A stretch of DNA of 59,359 bases from Hyphochytrium catenoides (Eukaryota; Sar; Hyphochytriomycetes; Hyphochytriales; Hyphochytriaceae), in the NCBI GenBank assembly GCA_900088475.1, contig FLMG01000171.1:1-59359 (forward strand). Direction: 5' to 3'. The notes under the pieces are model-generated. The model saw nothing but the letters and a program-made list of their open reading frames with translations. It was not told where the DNA came from and did no database searches. How positions within the stretch are numbered: the first letter of the stretch is position 1; every line of letters begins with the position of its first letter. A program made the position numbers and the translations under genes. Shown piece after piece: positions 34,390 through 45,454 of the stretch.

Positions 34390-35274
34390 ATGGGGTCTCT
34401 GCACCGAATCATCAGGCCTATACTTCCTCAAGTCCGAGGGCGCTATGCTGCATATGCTCAGCCTTCCACCGGCGATGCTGACAGACTTCAGTATGTGGTA
34501 AGAGTGACGTCCCACACATTGCCTAGTTGACTCCCCCGGTCACCAGTACACCTTATAGGCCCGACTGGCTGTCGGTACGAGACTCTTCAGGACCTCGCCA
34601 TCTCTCTTGGAGATGTTGATCATGAAAGTACCAGCGATGGGTGACTCGATTACCGAAGGGACGCTCGTCCAGTTCAACAAGAACCCTGGGGATTATGTGA
34701 ACCAAGACGAAGTCATATGTGTCATTGAGACTGACAAGGTACGAAGCTTAAGCTCTCCGTAGTTTCTTGCCTTTCACAACCGTTGCCTTGCTGATAGGTT
34801 AGCGTGGATGTCAGAGCACCACAATCCGGCACTATCGTAGAATTCATACCAAAACTTGACGAAGAAGTCGCCGTGGGTGGTGATCTGGTCAAACTGGATA
34901 CTGCAGGATCTGCTAAGAATGTACCACCCTCAGAACCCAAGGCAGTGTCGCCTCCAGCTACTCCAAGCCCTTCTTCCATTGACTCAAAGCCTACACCCCA
35001 AGCAGAGAAAGCCAAGACTGTAACAGAAGTAAAGTCGATAGGGCACCGGGTACCAAGCATCAAATTCTTAGGTAAGAGGTCAAAATCGAAGACCTCTTCA
35101 GGCCTGGCCACCAGTGCCGGCCAGCTGTCAATGGCACGGTCACCGCTTCCTAAGGAGGATGTGTCACCTAAAGGTGCCATTCCCTTTGACGACACTCCTT
35201 CTCTGTTCAAACATCTACCTTTGTCGGCGGAAGAAATGGAGGCAATAGACTCTGGGGGTGCCTCAATGTTTTAG
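34390..35274 (+). CDS. Lipoyl domain-KGD4/MRPS36 fusion protein
   Basis: A small protein combining two modules of the mitochondrial 2-oxoglutarate dehydrogenase complex. Exons 34390-34497, 34559-34738 and 34798-35274 give 254 residues. Residues 1-50 are basic and Ser/Arg/Ala-rich ([20 protein letters not shown]), a likely mitochondrial presequence. Residues 57-131 are an E2-type lipoyl domain: [43 protein letters not shown]; the lipoylated Lys is residue 96 and the second intron falls directly after it. A Pro/Ala/Ser/Lys linker follows (137-175). Then comes [15 protein letters not shown] (177-191), and the C-terminus [19 protein letters not shown] matches the KGD4/Ymr31/MRPS36 end, whose yeast version is also E-L-E-x-I-x-S-G-G-A. 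KGD4 recruits E3 to the E2 core. There is no peripheral subunit-binding or acyltransferase domain, so it is not a complete DLST. The stop and all exon phases are clean. Confidence 0.85.
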
Positions 35275-35354
35275 TCTTGCCTTGTCTGTTTGGCGCTCAG
35301 GCACTTTTCAGATCAACCTATCATCTATCTATTTTGGCTTCGATACGCCTGTCA

Positions 35355-36579
35355 TTACACCCATACTTTGACACTCCCGTCGTATGCTCCTGAGAGAAGC
35401 ATAGTTTGCGTCGGATGAAAAGCTGCGCTATTAACGATACCCTTGTGCCCAATAAGCTTGGTAATGACATTGCCCTAAAGAGACCAGGTCAGCATGTAGC
35501 TTCGTCAGCATGTCAAGCTTGAGTCCGTACCTCAACAAGATCCCAGCAAAAGATGCTGTTGTCTTCGGAGCCGGAGAAGACATAGGCATCATTATGGGAG
35601 AAGCATGATTGGACCCGATATGAGTTATTCAGATGCCCTACATACCTGGACACAGAGACCACGTTAGGCCTTCGTCCATTGAACTCTAAAGAGGCGGACA
35701 GAACTTACTCGGTGAGCAGCTCCCCCGAGTCCTTTTCCAGAAGTCTTATTCTATTGTCTAGACCATTGGCTAGAATGCAATTGCGGTCGTTCGAAAGCTG
35801 GACGCTGCACACGCTCTCATGGATGTTGTCCGCAAACACCTTTCCCATACGGAGATCAAATATCCGAACAAACCCGTCAACTGAGCTGTGCCGTGTAGCC
35901 GCGTCAGGACGTGGCGTCATACTATGAGCAGCACTGCAAGAAGGACTCTGTTACTGACCTTGCAATGATCTGGTCCGCAGTCACCACGATGCCTGTGACG
36001 CTATCCTTGAAGTGGTCCAGGATCTGGATAGGCTCATAAGAATTCTGGGCACGAACGTCCCAGCATCTTATGGTTTTGTCATAAGAACCGCTAAGGATCA
36101 CAGTCCCATCAGCGTTCATGGCAACAGCATTTACACGGTGGAAATGTCCTTGAAAACGCCGGATAACTTTCCCTGTGGCGACATCCCATAAGAAGACTAT
36201 TTTGTCTCCTCCGCATGAGACGAACTTGGCATTGTCATGAGAGCTAGACAAGGTTCCATTAGCACTATCGAGCCCAGACAATCCTCTCAAGTCGACGCCT
36301 TACATGACCAAGTCTTGGATCTCATACCCATGTGGCCCACTGTATGTCTTCACCAGGAAGCCCTCCTCCCCGTCGGGCCCTTCGCGATGAGGGTTCCAGA
36401 GGCATAGCCTACGATCCGAACCTCCGGACATGCAATAGCTCCCATCACCTAGATTTCCAGTTAGGCTCCCTCCCTCTCTCACGATACCTACAAGGGTACT
36501 CACCATTAAACTTGACAGCCAGCACGGCGCCCTGATGGCCCCGTAGCGTGCGGACATTTTCTCTCGGAACACCTGACAT
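35355..36579 (-). CDS. WDR83: WD40 protein WDR83/MORG1
   Basis: Seven-bladed WD40 propeller found in spliceosomal C complexes and as a scaffold for MAPK and HIF-prolyl hydroxylase in animals. Six exons: 36579-36504, 36448-36304, 36243-35959, 35921-35709, 35645-35531, 35474-35355; 317 residues against 315 in human. Repeats in order: LRGHQGAVLAVKFNGDGSYC...LCLWNP, a kinked second repeat ending YEIQDLV, FVSCGGDKIVFLWD, FQGHFHRVNAVAMN...IRCWD, VDGFVRIFDLR, the ILANGLDNRIRLLEKDSGEL blade typical of MORG1, YVFSGSEDNSIFCWD and GAYDGSVKVWV at the stop. The close start (MSGVPRENVRTLRGH) and the GELL linker distinguish it from generic WD40 proteins. The stop lies only 80 bp from that of the convergent lipoyl/KGD4 gene. 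Confidence 0.9.
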
Positions 36580-37230
36580 CGTCAGCAAACGTGCACTATG
36601 GTCCTTACGGCGTGGGCCGTATCAACTAGGCCCATCTCACCCTTCTACACAGAGAGGAATTGCACTGCGAGCTGAGCTTGTCACAATTGGCTATGGTCCT
36701 CCATTCCCAGGCTACTAAGCCGGCAAATGATCACCTCCTCCCGCGGTGCAGCTCTTTACAAGGGACGCTGGCAGCTGGCAGGCTGAATTGTCCTGTCAAT
36801 CTCTTCTGCACTCTGCACCGATGATCCATCATCAGATCATCAGAAGCCAAGGAATCGTCCCACAGATCTGTGTACGGAGAAATCCACGGCCATAAACGTT
36901 AGCGGCACCTTTGAAGAGTTCCCGGGTCTTCTTCACACTTTCAAAGACTCCTCCAGGCCATTCTCAGACAGGTTTCCAGCTGATGAGCTCGGTCACTCTT
37001 GAAGAACGGGCTTGAGCTGTGGACTACTGAGACACTTTTGATACTGCAAGGTGTCGAAGACTGGTGACCTTTCACATCTTAGGGTCTCAATGCTTTTGCC
37101 TTCTCCATCATCCTGATAAGCGCAGCTTCCATCGAGCGCTGGTGTCTGCTATTCATCATTGGCAACCTCTTGGAACATCTGTCCTACCATGCAAAGACGC
37201 TCTCCTTAACGTTTCGCGAGGAGAATCTGT
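36580..37230. other. Divergent intergenic region
   Basis: About 650 bp between WDR83 (minus) and the orphan gene (plus). I see no gene; promoter activity for both is inferred. Confidence 0.35.
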
Positions 37231-37794
37231 TTGACTCGGGAAATGGTAGCGTACTGGTGGCAGGCAGCTGGAGTCATGGGGGACCAGGAGCCGCAAGCTG
37301 GAAGCTCTAGACGTCGCACGTTCACTGATATGGAGACTGAGGCCCACATGGAAGGCCAATCGCCGAAAGAGGTAATCTACAGCCAGCTCAAGAAACTAAA
37401 GCTTGAGACCTCCATGCAAGCAGAGGCTTCGGGCACGTTTGAGCGGGCGACACAAGCAAAGACTGCAAACTTGTCGATTCAGCGAGAAAGTGCTTCTGAG
37501 ATGTTGAACGGCGGCAGACAGCTAGAGCATCAACGACCCCACAAAGCAATTATTGGGCATGGCAGCATTACTTTGAACACCACCGACGGGACTTCAAGCA
37601 ACTCTTTGACACAGCAATCAATCCCCCAAACCGACAGCGGACACCGGAACAGCGAGGAGTGGATTCACTTTGATAATATGGATTATCGCGATATCAACAA
37701 GCTACTAAGGGAGCTCCATTTTGAGCGGAAGCGAAGGCTCCACCAGCCCGCAGGGCGGCCATCTCTTGACGAAGAAATGTACGATGACTTATGA
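37231..37794 (+). CDS. Hypothetical protein, single exon, basic C-terminal helix
   Basis: An uninterrupted 187-codon frame with normal-looking codon use, ending in TGA. The start may be ATG 37276 (MGDQEPQAGSSRRR, 172 residues), which gives a more typical N-terminus than MTREMVAYWW. The middle is Gln/Ser/Thr-rich and likely disordered. The C-terminus is more ordered: EEWIHFDNMDYRDINKLLRE, then LHFERKRRLHQ and an acidic end (DEEMYDDL). The pattern suggests a short nuclear protein with a binding helix, but I do not recognise the family. Lack of introns is unusual in this window. Confidence 0.55.
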   Translation: MTREMVAYWWQAAGVMGDQEPQAGSSRRRTFTDMETEAHMEGQSPKEVIYSQLKKLKLETSMQAEASGTFERATQAKTANLSIQRESASEMLNGGRQLEHQRPHKAIIGHGSITLNTTDGTSSNSLTQQSIPQTDSGHRNSEEWIHFDNMDYRDINKLLRELHFERKRRLHQPAGRPSLDEEMYDDL

Positions 37795-39236
37795 GCCAAA
37801 CAATTTCTCCCAAACCACAGACCTAGTCACGCCTTGGGCAAGGGCTACTCTCATACTGCGGGTAAGCACTTCGTTACCAGTTCACCTGGCACCAAGCTAG
37901 GTCATAGTGCTGCTCCTACATCCACACGTCGTCACCCGGCTGACGTGTCAAGCAGGTCCATGCGACTATTGGGATAATTTTACGCCCACGGCTGGCCTGT
38001 AGAGCTTGCTTGATGTGCAATATGTAGGCTGTCTTAGTGCGCTTCGCAGCGTTCCTAGGGGAATGTTATAGCGGAGTGTGTCAAAGCGTTCGATGTAGGT
38101 CTACCATAGATCAAGGTAAGTCTCTATCATCCTATAGATAAGTACATTACGAGGTACCGCCAAATGTGTGAAGTTTGTCGCGCGAAACCACCATCACAGG
38201 GTCCTACTTCCTTAAAAATTTAGCTAGACTAGATATCACCTGTCCGAGCTTCTGAGTTGCGTGTGGACTGTACATCCCTGAGTGTCGATTATAAAACAGA
38301 GGTGTCCTCACTATATCTGGTCCTAGATAGGGAAGACCCCGGTGCTTGAAGCCTTTATGAAGTAACGTGAAGCATCAGTTAACGGCAAAGGAAAGCTGGG
38401 GAAAGCCGCACCGCCCGCCAGCACCATTTTAAGCGACGCGAGTACGAGGTTCTTTGAGGCCGGAACTATGAAGAGAAACCAATTGTTGACCATTCTGTCC
38501 TTTACCCCTTCCTTTGTAGTTCTAGTGTGTCCAGAGGTCCCCCACCTGAGCCTCCAAAGTGCAGCGCTTATGCGCCTGTCACAGGAGACCTCACGGCCAA
38601 CGGCTCTTATTCTTCGTCGCTAAGTGCGATGCAGGCTGACATACCCTGATTAAAAAAAGTAGCCAGCGAGATTTTTCATGATGATAGATAATAATCTATT
38701 ATTCAAGGAAGGAAGTGCTGTCCCATAGCATTGCCGCTCTGGAAGAATGCATATCTCTGGCGATTCAGCTCAAACCAAAAGACTATGCACACAACACTAG
38801 GATTCCCAGACCTTGACTGATAAGATGTTGTTGACTCGTCATAGTTGTACTATTGCCGCATGTTTTGCCGTGCGGGGTCAGGAGTCGGTCAGCTTCATAA
38901 GTCAACATGAGATACCATTTTCCTCCTCGCTGCTGGCGGAATGCAGGGGACAGCATCTTCCACTTGAGCTTATTGACTGCCGCTTTCTCAAGGCCCAGAC
39001 CAATACAAGGAAGATTGAGGTCAGGGCCAGTAACCTCGACTTCGCAAGATGGGCTTCTGCTTCTCCAGGTGCCTTTGCTATTAATTCCGCCTCAAATGAT
39101 TTTGAGCTTCAAAGATTGGCAAACACTCTTCTAAGCGTAAGGCCGTAGATGCGGCAATCGGAACTCGTTTGGTCCAACGCAGGGATAGAGCCGGCATGAA
39201 AAAATTCACCAGCCTCTTGATACCCATTACCCTTAT
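37795..39236. other. Gene-poor region at edge of repeat island
   Basis: About 1.4 kb with many stops in all frames and uneven composition. A 111-codon frame (38813-39148) has no recognisable motif. I see no gene or structural RNA. Confidence 0.4.
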
Positions 39237-39359
39237 GCCCAGGACTCCTCAGACAGCAGTCTGTGAATGTTTCTTTTTGACAGAAGCGCCAATGGAAGCA
39301 GAAGAAGAGGATAATCGAGGTTAGCGAGGTACTCTCGCTTGTGAGGAGGAGTCCTGGGC
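39237..39359. repeat. Exon-fragment copy between 14-bp inverted repeats
   Basis: GCCCAGGACTCCTC at 39237-39250 and its exact reverse complement at 39346-39359 bracket 95 bp. Inside, 39269-39325 matches 54 of 57 bases of 27437-27493: exon 5 of the coiled-coil gene plus six intron bases including its GT donor. The structure resembles a small captured fragment or MITE-like unit. No clear target-site duplication is visible. Confidence 0.6.
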
Positions 39360-39370
39360 TCACAAGGAAG

Positions 39371-39586
39371 CGTTAAAAGTCCTCGAAGGTGAGGTTGGGG
39401 TCAGAGAGACGGAGTTCGGCTTGAGGTCGCACGTATTGATAGAAGGCACGATGAAGGCCCGCTAGAATGAGACGCATCTTGCGGGCAGGAGTGAGTGTTA
39501 TCTGGTCTTTGCCGCTAGCTGCAGTGAGGAGATCGAGCTTGTAGATGGCGTACTGGGGGACTGGGATTGGGACTCAAGGGAGCCCG
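39371..39586 (-). pseudogene. Inverted fragment of gag-like retroelement ORF
   Basis: On the reverse strand this encodes a polypeptide fragment (KLDLLTAASGKDQITLTPAR, then GLHRAFYQYVRPQAELRLSD) that is also encoded, in the opposite orientation, at about 40222-40409. The two DNA copies are roughly 90% identical over about 185 bp, judged by eye. The fragment stops at a TAA replacing the Gln codon of the other copy. It is a relic, not a gene. Confidence 0.6.
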
Positions 39587-39864
39587 GGGTCATTCTAGGA
39601 GGGCAGGAGGGGTAATAGCCTGAGAAGATTGGTTGTCGGAAGTCTGGCTTGTAGAGGTTAGGGAGGAGGGAGGGTCATCGGATCAGGCATTGATGGTGGC
39701 TCTCTTCTTGAAGAGGCGAACGGAACTCACAGGCGTAACATGATGAAGCTTTGAGGACACGAAAGTCCAACGACCCCAATGCTATCAATCACCATCATTA
39801 TCAGCTCTACAAGAGCCTCGCCTCGCCGGTCACATCGCAAGAGTAAGACCAACAGCCCGTCAAT

Positions 39865-40930
39865 TTGCCCGGCCAACGGCCCAAGCGCAATCATGTACCC
39901 AAAAGGAAGCCCCTAACGAAGCCCTCCGTTCCTCCACCTACGCAGGCCCATAGGCCATCAGTACGCCACACGCAGCAAGGACCTCCCCCAGCCTACGCCG
40001 GCAGTCTTTCCAACCGCTCTAGAATGACCCCGCGCTCCGTTGAGTTCCAACGCCGTCTGGTAGACACAGCCCGTGTCTGGCTCCGCTCCCGCCCCGAGTC
40101 TGAGCGGCTCACTTATGCCTCCTTCTGCGCGGTCTTCGACTTGGGCCCATAATCTGCGCTTTATCACCGTCTTTGAGCGCGCAGCAAGAATACCGCCAAC
40201 GATAGCCAACGCCAGTCTTCTAGTACATCATCCACAAGCTCGATCATCTCCTCACTGCAGAGCGGCGAAGACCAGATAACACTCACTCCTGCCCGCAAAA
40301 TGCGCCCCCTTCTAGAGGGCCTTCATCGTGCCTTCTATCAATACGTGCGACCTCAAGCCGAACTCCGTCTCTCTGACCCCAACCTCACCTTCGAGGACTT
40401 TCAACGCTTTTTTCTTCAAGAAGAACTCGCTTACCAGCGAGAGCGAGGCTTAACCATCGTCCTCATCCTCGCGACTTGCCACGCAACGCTGGGCCACGCC
40501 ACCCCCAACCTCGCAGGCCGCCAATCAGTAACCCCAGCCGCCCACCCCAGGCCCTTGTCCTCCCTGTGGAGTCCCGAAGTACTGGGCGAGCAAGTGCTGG
40601 AACCCTTCCAACCACTATGATCCAGAGCCCAGCGGTCGGCCCCCGCCTGAATCGTCGCCAAGGTCCTATTACTAATGGCGCTTCTGCCACCCTTTATCCA
40701 ACCGACTCTTCTGCTTATATCCCTCTTCACCCTTCCCACACTATTCTCTTGACACCATCTTTGGAGCTGTGAAGGGCACCCTCGCCACCCTTGGCGTCGA
40801 CTCCGGCGCCTCAGTTAACGCTGTCTTCCTCGATTGGCTTCAGCAGCACCGCATTGACTACGACGCACTATAGACCTCCCAGAAGTTTGACCGCTCCACT
40901 TCGCCCAATATTATTGGAGAGGACTACTAT
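39865..40930 (+). pseudogene. Decayed LTR-retroelement-like gag and protease region
   Basis: Three forward frames are open in turn: a Pro/Arg-rich basic segment (39865-40152), a segment from 40300 containing AFYQYVRPQAEL and DFQRFFLQEELAYQ, and one near 40746-40880 containing LGVDSGASVNAVFLDWL. The last matches the D-S-G-A-S active-site core of retropepsin-type proteases. The order basic gag, then protease fits an LTR retrotransposon. Frame changes and stops (TAG after the protease core) show it is dead, and I find no reverse transcriptase, integrase or LTRs within the window. Confidence 0.5.
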
Positions 40931-42229
40931 TGATAGAGTCTCACTAGACTAGAGAAGCGAGGAGGTGGACAGCGATTGATGAGAGAAGGACAGAAGAGAG
41001 AAGAAGCTGCTAAGAGGAATCCTATTGAGAGAAAGCTTGTCCAGTAGCACGTGATAAGTAGCAACTCTGGCACATGGTCCAGACAGAGACCTGCTGATGA
41101 GACAGGTGAATTCCAATCAGAAGCGCCACAGAATGACTTTGATAAGCAAACGCTTCTTATTAGTGGGAAGATGAGATAGCGTCATGCTTGGGAGCTGTAC
41201 ACGTCGGCCACGCTCCAAAAATTTCTGACACTTTCGGCGAGTTGGATTAGAGATGATCGTCGTTATCCTGACTCGGCCGGGCTGTCAGGATCCGGAAAAA
41301 GTAGATCTTTGGGAGCCTGGGTCGCAGTAGATGGAGAGGTGACGATAAGAGCGATGCCTTGCACTGGCACTTCTTCAGACTCGATCTGGTTCTGTGCTTC
41401 TCTTGTCCGAGATGGCAAGGGGCGCGGCTTTAGGTTCTGATGATGACCATGATAGAACTAGTCAGAAGAGTCCAGAAGAAGAGTCAGAGATTGGCATGAG
41501 TGCTTTGGGTCTCGATCCTTGGCGTTAGCGGTAGAGCTTTCCTTGCCGTTAGCGACGCTGCGATAAGGTGCCTTATTTATTCTGCTCGTAACAAAGCCTT
41601 GCTGCTGGAAGAGTGGAGTAGAAGATCAAACTTTTTCGGTAACGTCTAACTGTAGGGAGCACTTATTATCAGTCCTGTTGTACATGTACCTTGCTGTACG
41701 GTTGTGTACAGCACAAGCCAAAATTGATGTCCACCTACTCCTGGAGGAGTATCAGGAACCTTTTTATAGAGCTACAGTAGTAGGGAAGTAGGGAACACAC
41801 TTCTTCTTGACGTTGTGGTGCAGAAGTGGAACGGAACAGAGAATGCGGACCTGCAATAGCTCCTGCCGCCCACAGCGCTGGGCTGACAGTCAAGCTCAAG
41901 AGCTCAAGTGGTCTCACTCTAGGCTCTGGCTCCACTATTCTTGAGCTTGATCAACTGGAAGGTGGCGATGGACATAGGACGTGACAGTTTTCCTGCGAAC
42001 TCGCCATAATCAGTCTGTTCGACTATCCCGTGAAAGCAAGAAATGCAGATCAATCGTAGATGATGGGGGTCTCTACAGTTCAAAGCAGGCTTTCTTTCTT
42101 GTGAAGTAGCGTGCTGGACGCCAAAAGAGTAACAGAACTCTGCAAGAGAATAGCATTCTAGTAGATCGGGGAACCAGTCCACGACTTGCGGTCGAAGAGG
42201 CCCTTGTAGGGGACGGGCACCCTCACACG
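40931..42229. other. Non-coding remainder of repeat island
   Basis: About 1.3 kb following the retroelement relic. All frames are broken and no pol-like motif could be identified. The last 300 bp probably hold the PEX13 promoter. Confidence 0.4.
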
Positions 42230-43500
42230 ATGGCCACCCGGCCTTCACCACCAAAACCTTGGGAACAAGGATCGAATACCGCATCTTCGACCGCAGGCCG
42301 GGTCCTTTCAAGACCTCCAGTCACGAATGCCAGTGCACGAGCTACATCAAGTTCCCAAGCGCTACCTTCAAGTACAGGCGCTGCAAGCCTTCCAGTCGCC
42401 GTAAGCTCTGGCACCGGTCCGGCAGCGGGCGCAAACTCTCAGGGCTCGACTTATGGTTCCAGCGCCTTAAATACAAGTACCGCCCGGCCAGGAAGCACCG
42501 CAGACTCTCGTTTATACAGTGGTACCGGTTATGGCGGATATAACTCTGGCTATCAATCGACTTATGGGGGTGTGGGTGGCTACGGCGGCTACGGGTCCAG
42601 CTTGGGCAGTGGCTATGGCGGTTATGGCTCTGGCTATGGAGGATATGGTGGCTATGGAAGCAGTTACGGGGGATACGGAGGATATGGTGGGTACGGAATG
42701 CCCAGCCGCTTTGGTATGGGGGGCGGACAGTTTGGAGGCATGATGGGCCCTCCTGGGCCTGAAATGGGCCCTGGTGGATTTTTGCAAAGCTTAGTAAACC
42801 TTTCGACTTCGTTTGGACAGATAACTGAGGTGAGGAGCAGCCGTCAATGGCCAATACATATGGCACTAGCTCAACACATTCGCTTCGTGATACATTTCAG
42901 GTTCTAGGGATGAACGCTGAAGCTCTAAATTTCTTGGTAAGCAGTGTGATGGGGCTTGTAGACAGATTTGGCTTTGTAGCAGGTGGATTGGCAGGCTGGT
43001 TAGCTCCAAAGCCTCTGCAGTATGAACCTGGCCACCCTCTGCATGGTACGGCTCACGCGTTATATCATTTGACTTCCCTGATAGAGACCTCTCCCTTACC
43101 TATTCTTCATAGACTCGTTACTCTTCTTTTGTGGTTGTCCCGCTTCACGTGGCCCTCCATTGATGAAAGGACTTCCATTGACGCTCCCTATTCTTCTACC
43201 TACCGTTTTGAGGTGCATCCTCTTGCTATATTCCCGCTCAACAGTGTCGAAGACTTCAACATAGTCTAACTCGTTGACGCTGCAACAGGGCAAGAACCTT
43301 CGCCTGAGGAGGAAGAGGCACGCCTTAGGCGCGTCAGAGCAGTTAGAGTAGTTGTTGCTATCGCAGTCTTTTATTTTATTTATAGGAACTTCGGCCCTGG
43401 CACTATCCTGCGCTGGCTTAGAGGGAGAAAAAAAGCAGCGCAGCGCCCTGCAATTTTGGACATGGAACAGATTTATGCGGCGAGTACGAGGTCGCTGTAA
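42230..43500 (+). CDS. PEX13: Peroxin-13, SH3-less, with YG-repeat domain
   Basis: Peroxisomal membrane protein of the docking/translocation machinery for PEX5-bound cargo. Exons 42230-42829, 42901-43045 and 43289-43500 give 318 residues. The start MATRPSPPKPWEQ has the PPKPWE motif shared by PEX13 proteins. Residues about 100-165 are a Tyr-Gly repeat (GGYGGYGSS type units). The conserved core follows: LSTSFGQITEVLGMNAEAL, then FLVSSVMGLVDRFG. One clear membrane span, VVVAIAVFYFIYRNF, lies near residue 270-290, followed by a basic tail (LRWLRGRKKAAQR). There is no C-terminal SH3 domain, as in plants and many protists. In yeast and frog the YG repeats form the selective meshwork of the import pore, so that role is likely here. 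Confidence 0.88.
42530..42720 (+). repeat. Coding tandem repeat for Gly-Tyr units in PEX13
   Basis: Repeated GGCTATGG/GGATATGG-type 6-9 bp units, slightly diverged at third positions, encode the YG domain. The variation in synonymous bases suggests selection on the protein and not only recent slippage. Confidence 0.75.
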
Positions 43501-43611
43501 ATAGATACCCCAGGATAAGTCTTTGCTATCCTTTCGCACTCCTCGTTATGCTGTGTGGCTATGGTCCTTTTCTCCTAGGTTCCGCCCACTTGATACTCAA
43601 GCAAAAGTGGC

Positions 43612-44735
43612 TCATTTAAAGCCATTTTTCCTTTCTCTCAGCGTTGCCATCACCTCAACGAGCTCTTCAGCTCCGGCGTACTTCTTGACTGCGGGCACCG
43701 AGACCCGCATGAAAGGGTTAGTCTTCAGCTCGGAGTCAACTAGGGCAAGGGGTTAGCCTCATAAACAACCAACAACCAAAAGTAGCCTTCTTAAGCTCAC
43801 CCGTGGATGGAACAGTGGGCTTGTTTTGCTTCCTTAGCGCCTTGGCCCACTCCAGTTTGTCTTTTATGTCCTCATTATCTGGCTCTACCCTTAATGCAAA
43901 GCGAAGATTGGTCACAGTGTACTCATGACCACAATATACCTACAAGGGACACAAGACAGGGTGCTCAGGATCCCGTACTACTACGACGTTTTGAGAGATG
44001 AGTCACCTCAGTTGATCTAGGCAAAGACGCCACCATCTCATTAAGAGCTCTATGCATCTCTTCCGGCGTTCCCACAAAGAATCGACCGCAGCCCGCAACA
44101 AAGAGAGTATCGCCGGTGAATAGTTTGCCATCTACAAGATACTGCAGGACAAGTCAATACATCAAAATCTATGGCAAGGCTGTGGCATAATAGCGTGCAG
44201 CGCTTAGTGCTCTGTGACACCTTACTCACCAAGACGTGCCCTCGCGTGTGGCACGGTGTGAAGAGCACTTGAATCTACAGGGGTGTGTGGTGAGGTAGGC
44301 TATCAAGCAAACACGTAGAAGCAACCACGCCTTTCATTTCAACTTACGTTCAATCGGCCAACGCTGACGTGGTCGTTCTGACCGACTTCTCTAGTGACGG
44401 CCAAGACACCGTCGCCTTTGCCCCCGATGACCTCAACTCCGCCCTTGAGCCGCTCTACCATGTCTTTATTCCCACCGGCATGGTCGCTGTGTCCGTGGGT
44501 TGTTAGTATATGGGTTACCGTGACCTTCTCTTCACGTGCGGCATTCAAGACGCGATCTGCGTCCACTGGGTCCACAGCTGCAGCAACTCCTGACGGGAAA
44601 GATGTAGATGTTAGCAGAGTGTAGGGGCCTTCGCGCCGAACAGACGGGTTGCCAATGCCCACCATTGGAGTCGTCTATAATGAGGTACGAGTAATTGTCA
44701 CTCAGAACAGGAATAATACGAACTCTTGCAGCCAT
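43612..44735 (-). CDS. GLO2: Hydroxyacylglutathione hydrolase (glyoxalase II)
   Basis: Metallo-beta-lactamase-fold enzyme that hydrolyses S-lactoylglutathione to D-lactate and glutathione, the second step of methylglyoxal detoxification. Six exons: 44735-44663, 44589-44348, 44274-44230, 44141-44007, 43939-43801, 43739-43612; 253 residues, a little shorter than human (260). Motifs: [14 protein letters not shown] at the start, the metal site [10 protein letters not shown] (HxHxDH), [11 protein letters not shown] with the bridging His, [16 protein letters not shown] with the metal Asp, and [15 protein letters not shown] with the last His and the substrate-binding Lys/Arg region. The C-terminal helices end KTNPFMRV with the glutathione-binding Lys/Arg area. 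There is no presequence, so it is probably cytosolic. Confidence 0.95.
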
Positions 44736-45454
44736 TGTCGCAGGATACTAGGATAAACGTCGTGGTCCGGTAAGGCAGGAGCAATAGCAATGACCCCTTG
44801 AAGATCACCGGGTAGTGTCTGAGGCATACATGCACTTGAGAACACGGAAATATGAAGATCTTTGGAGCTTTAGAGAAGAGCGGAGCAGGATGCATCATAG
44901 AATAGAATCAGAACGAAGCTTCGCAAAATCTCCATCATTCCCAAACCCGCCCACGCCAGCATTCTGAATATGTAGATGTGATATTCTGGAGACCTTAAAC
45001 GGATTTGACAATTATCTTGAATGACGATCATTTGCGTCCGTTTTTGATGTTGACGAACAAGAATCTTTGCCAGTTCTGATTGTGCCAAGTGGAGCCTTGC
45101 CTTCTCCTGTCCTTGTTGACTGCAGTCCTAGGACAGAGACCAGTACGTAGAGACATTATTGGCGAGGCGCTATGGATTACTGTTCTGACTAAGAGCTTCT
45201 TCGGCTGGAGACGGCCTTAGGCCATGCTGGTGTTGGGCCAGTTCACTTGAGGACATGCTTCCCTTCTCACTCCTCGAACCACTGAATGCTCCGCAACACT
45301 ACCTGATTCGTGTTAGATGATGGCTCATAGAGACAACCATTTTGTCAGGGTTAATAGTTTAGATACAGCTACCATGGCCTGCTCGCAAGAGCTCAGCAGG
45401 GCATTTGGACTGGTCCCCTGTTGCTCGCATTTCTAGAGCCTACAAATAGGTTTC
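44736..45454. other. Intergenic region
   Basis: About 720 bp between IFT88 (3' side) and glyoxalase II (5' side), both on the minus strand. I see no gene. Confidence 0.4.
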
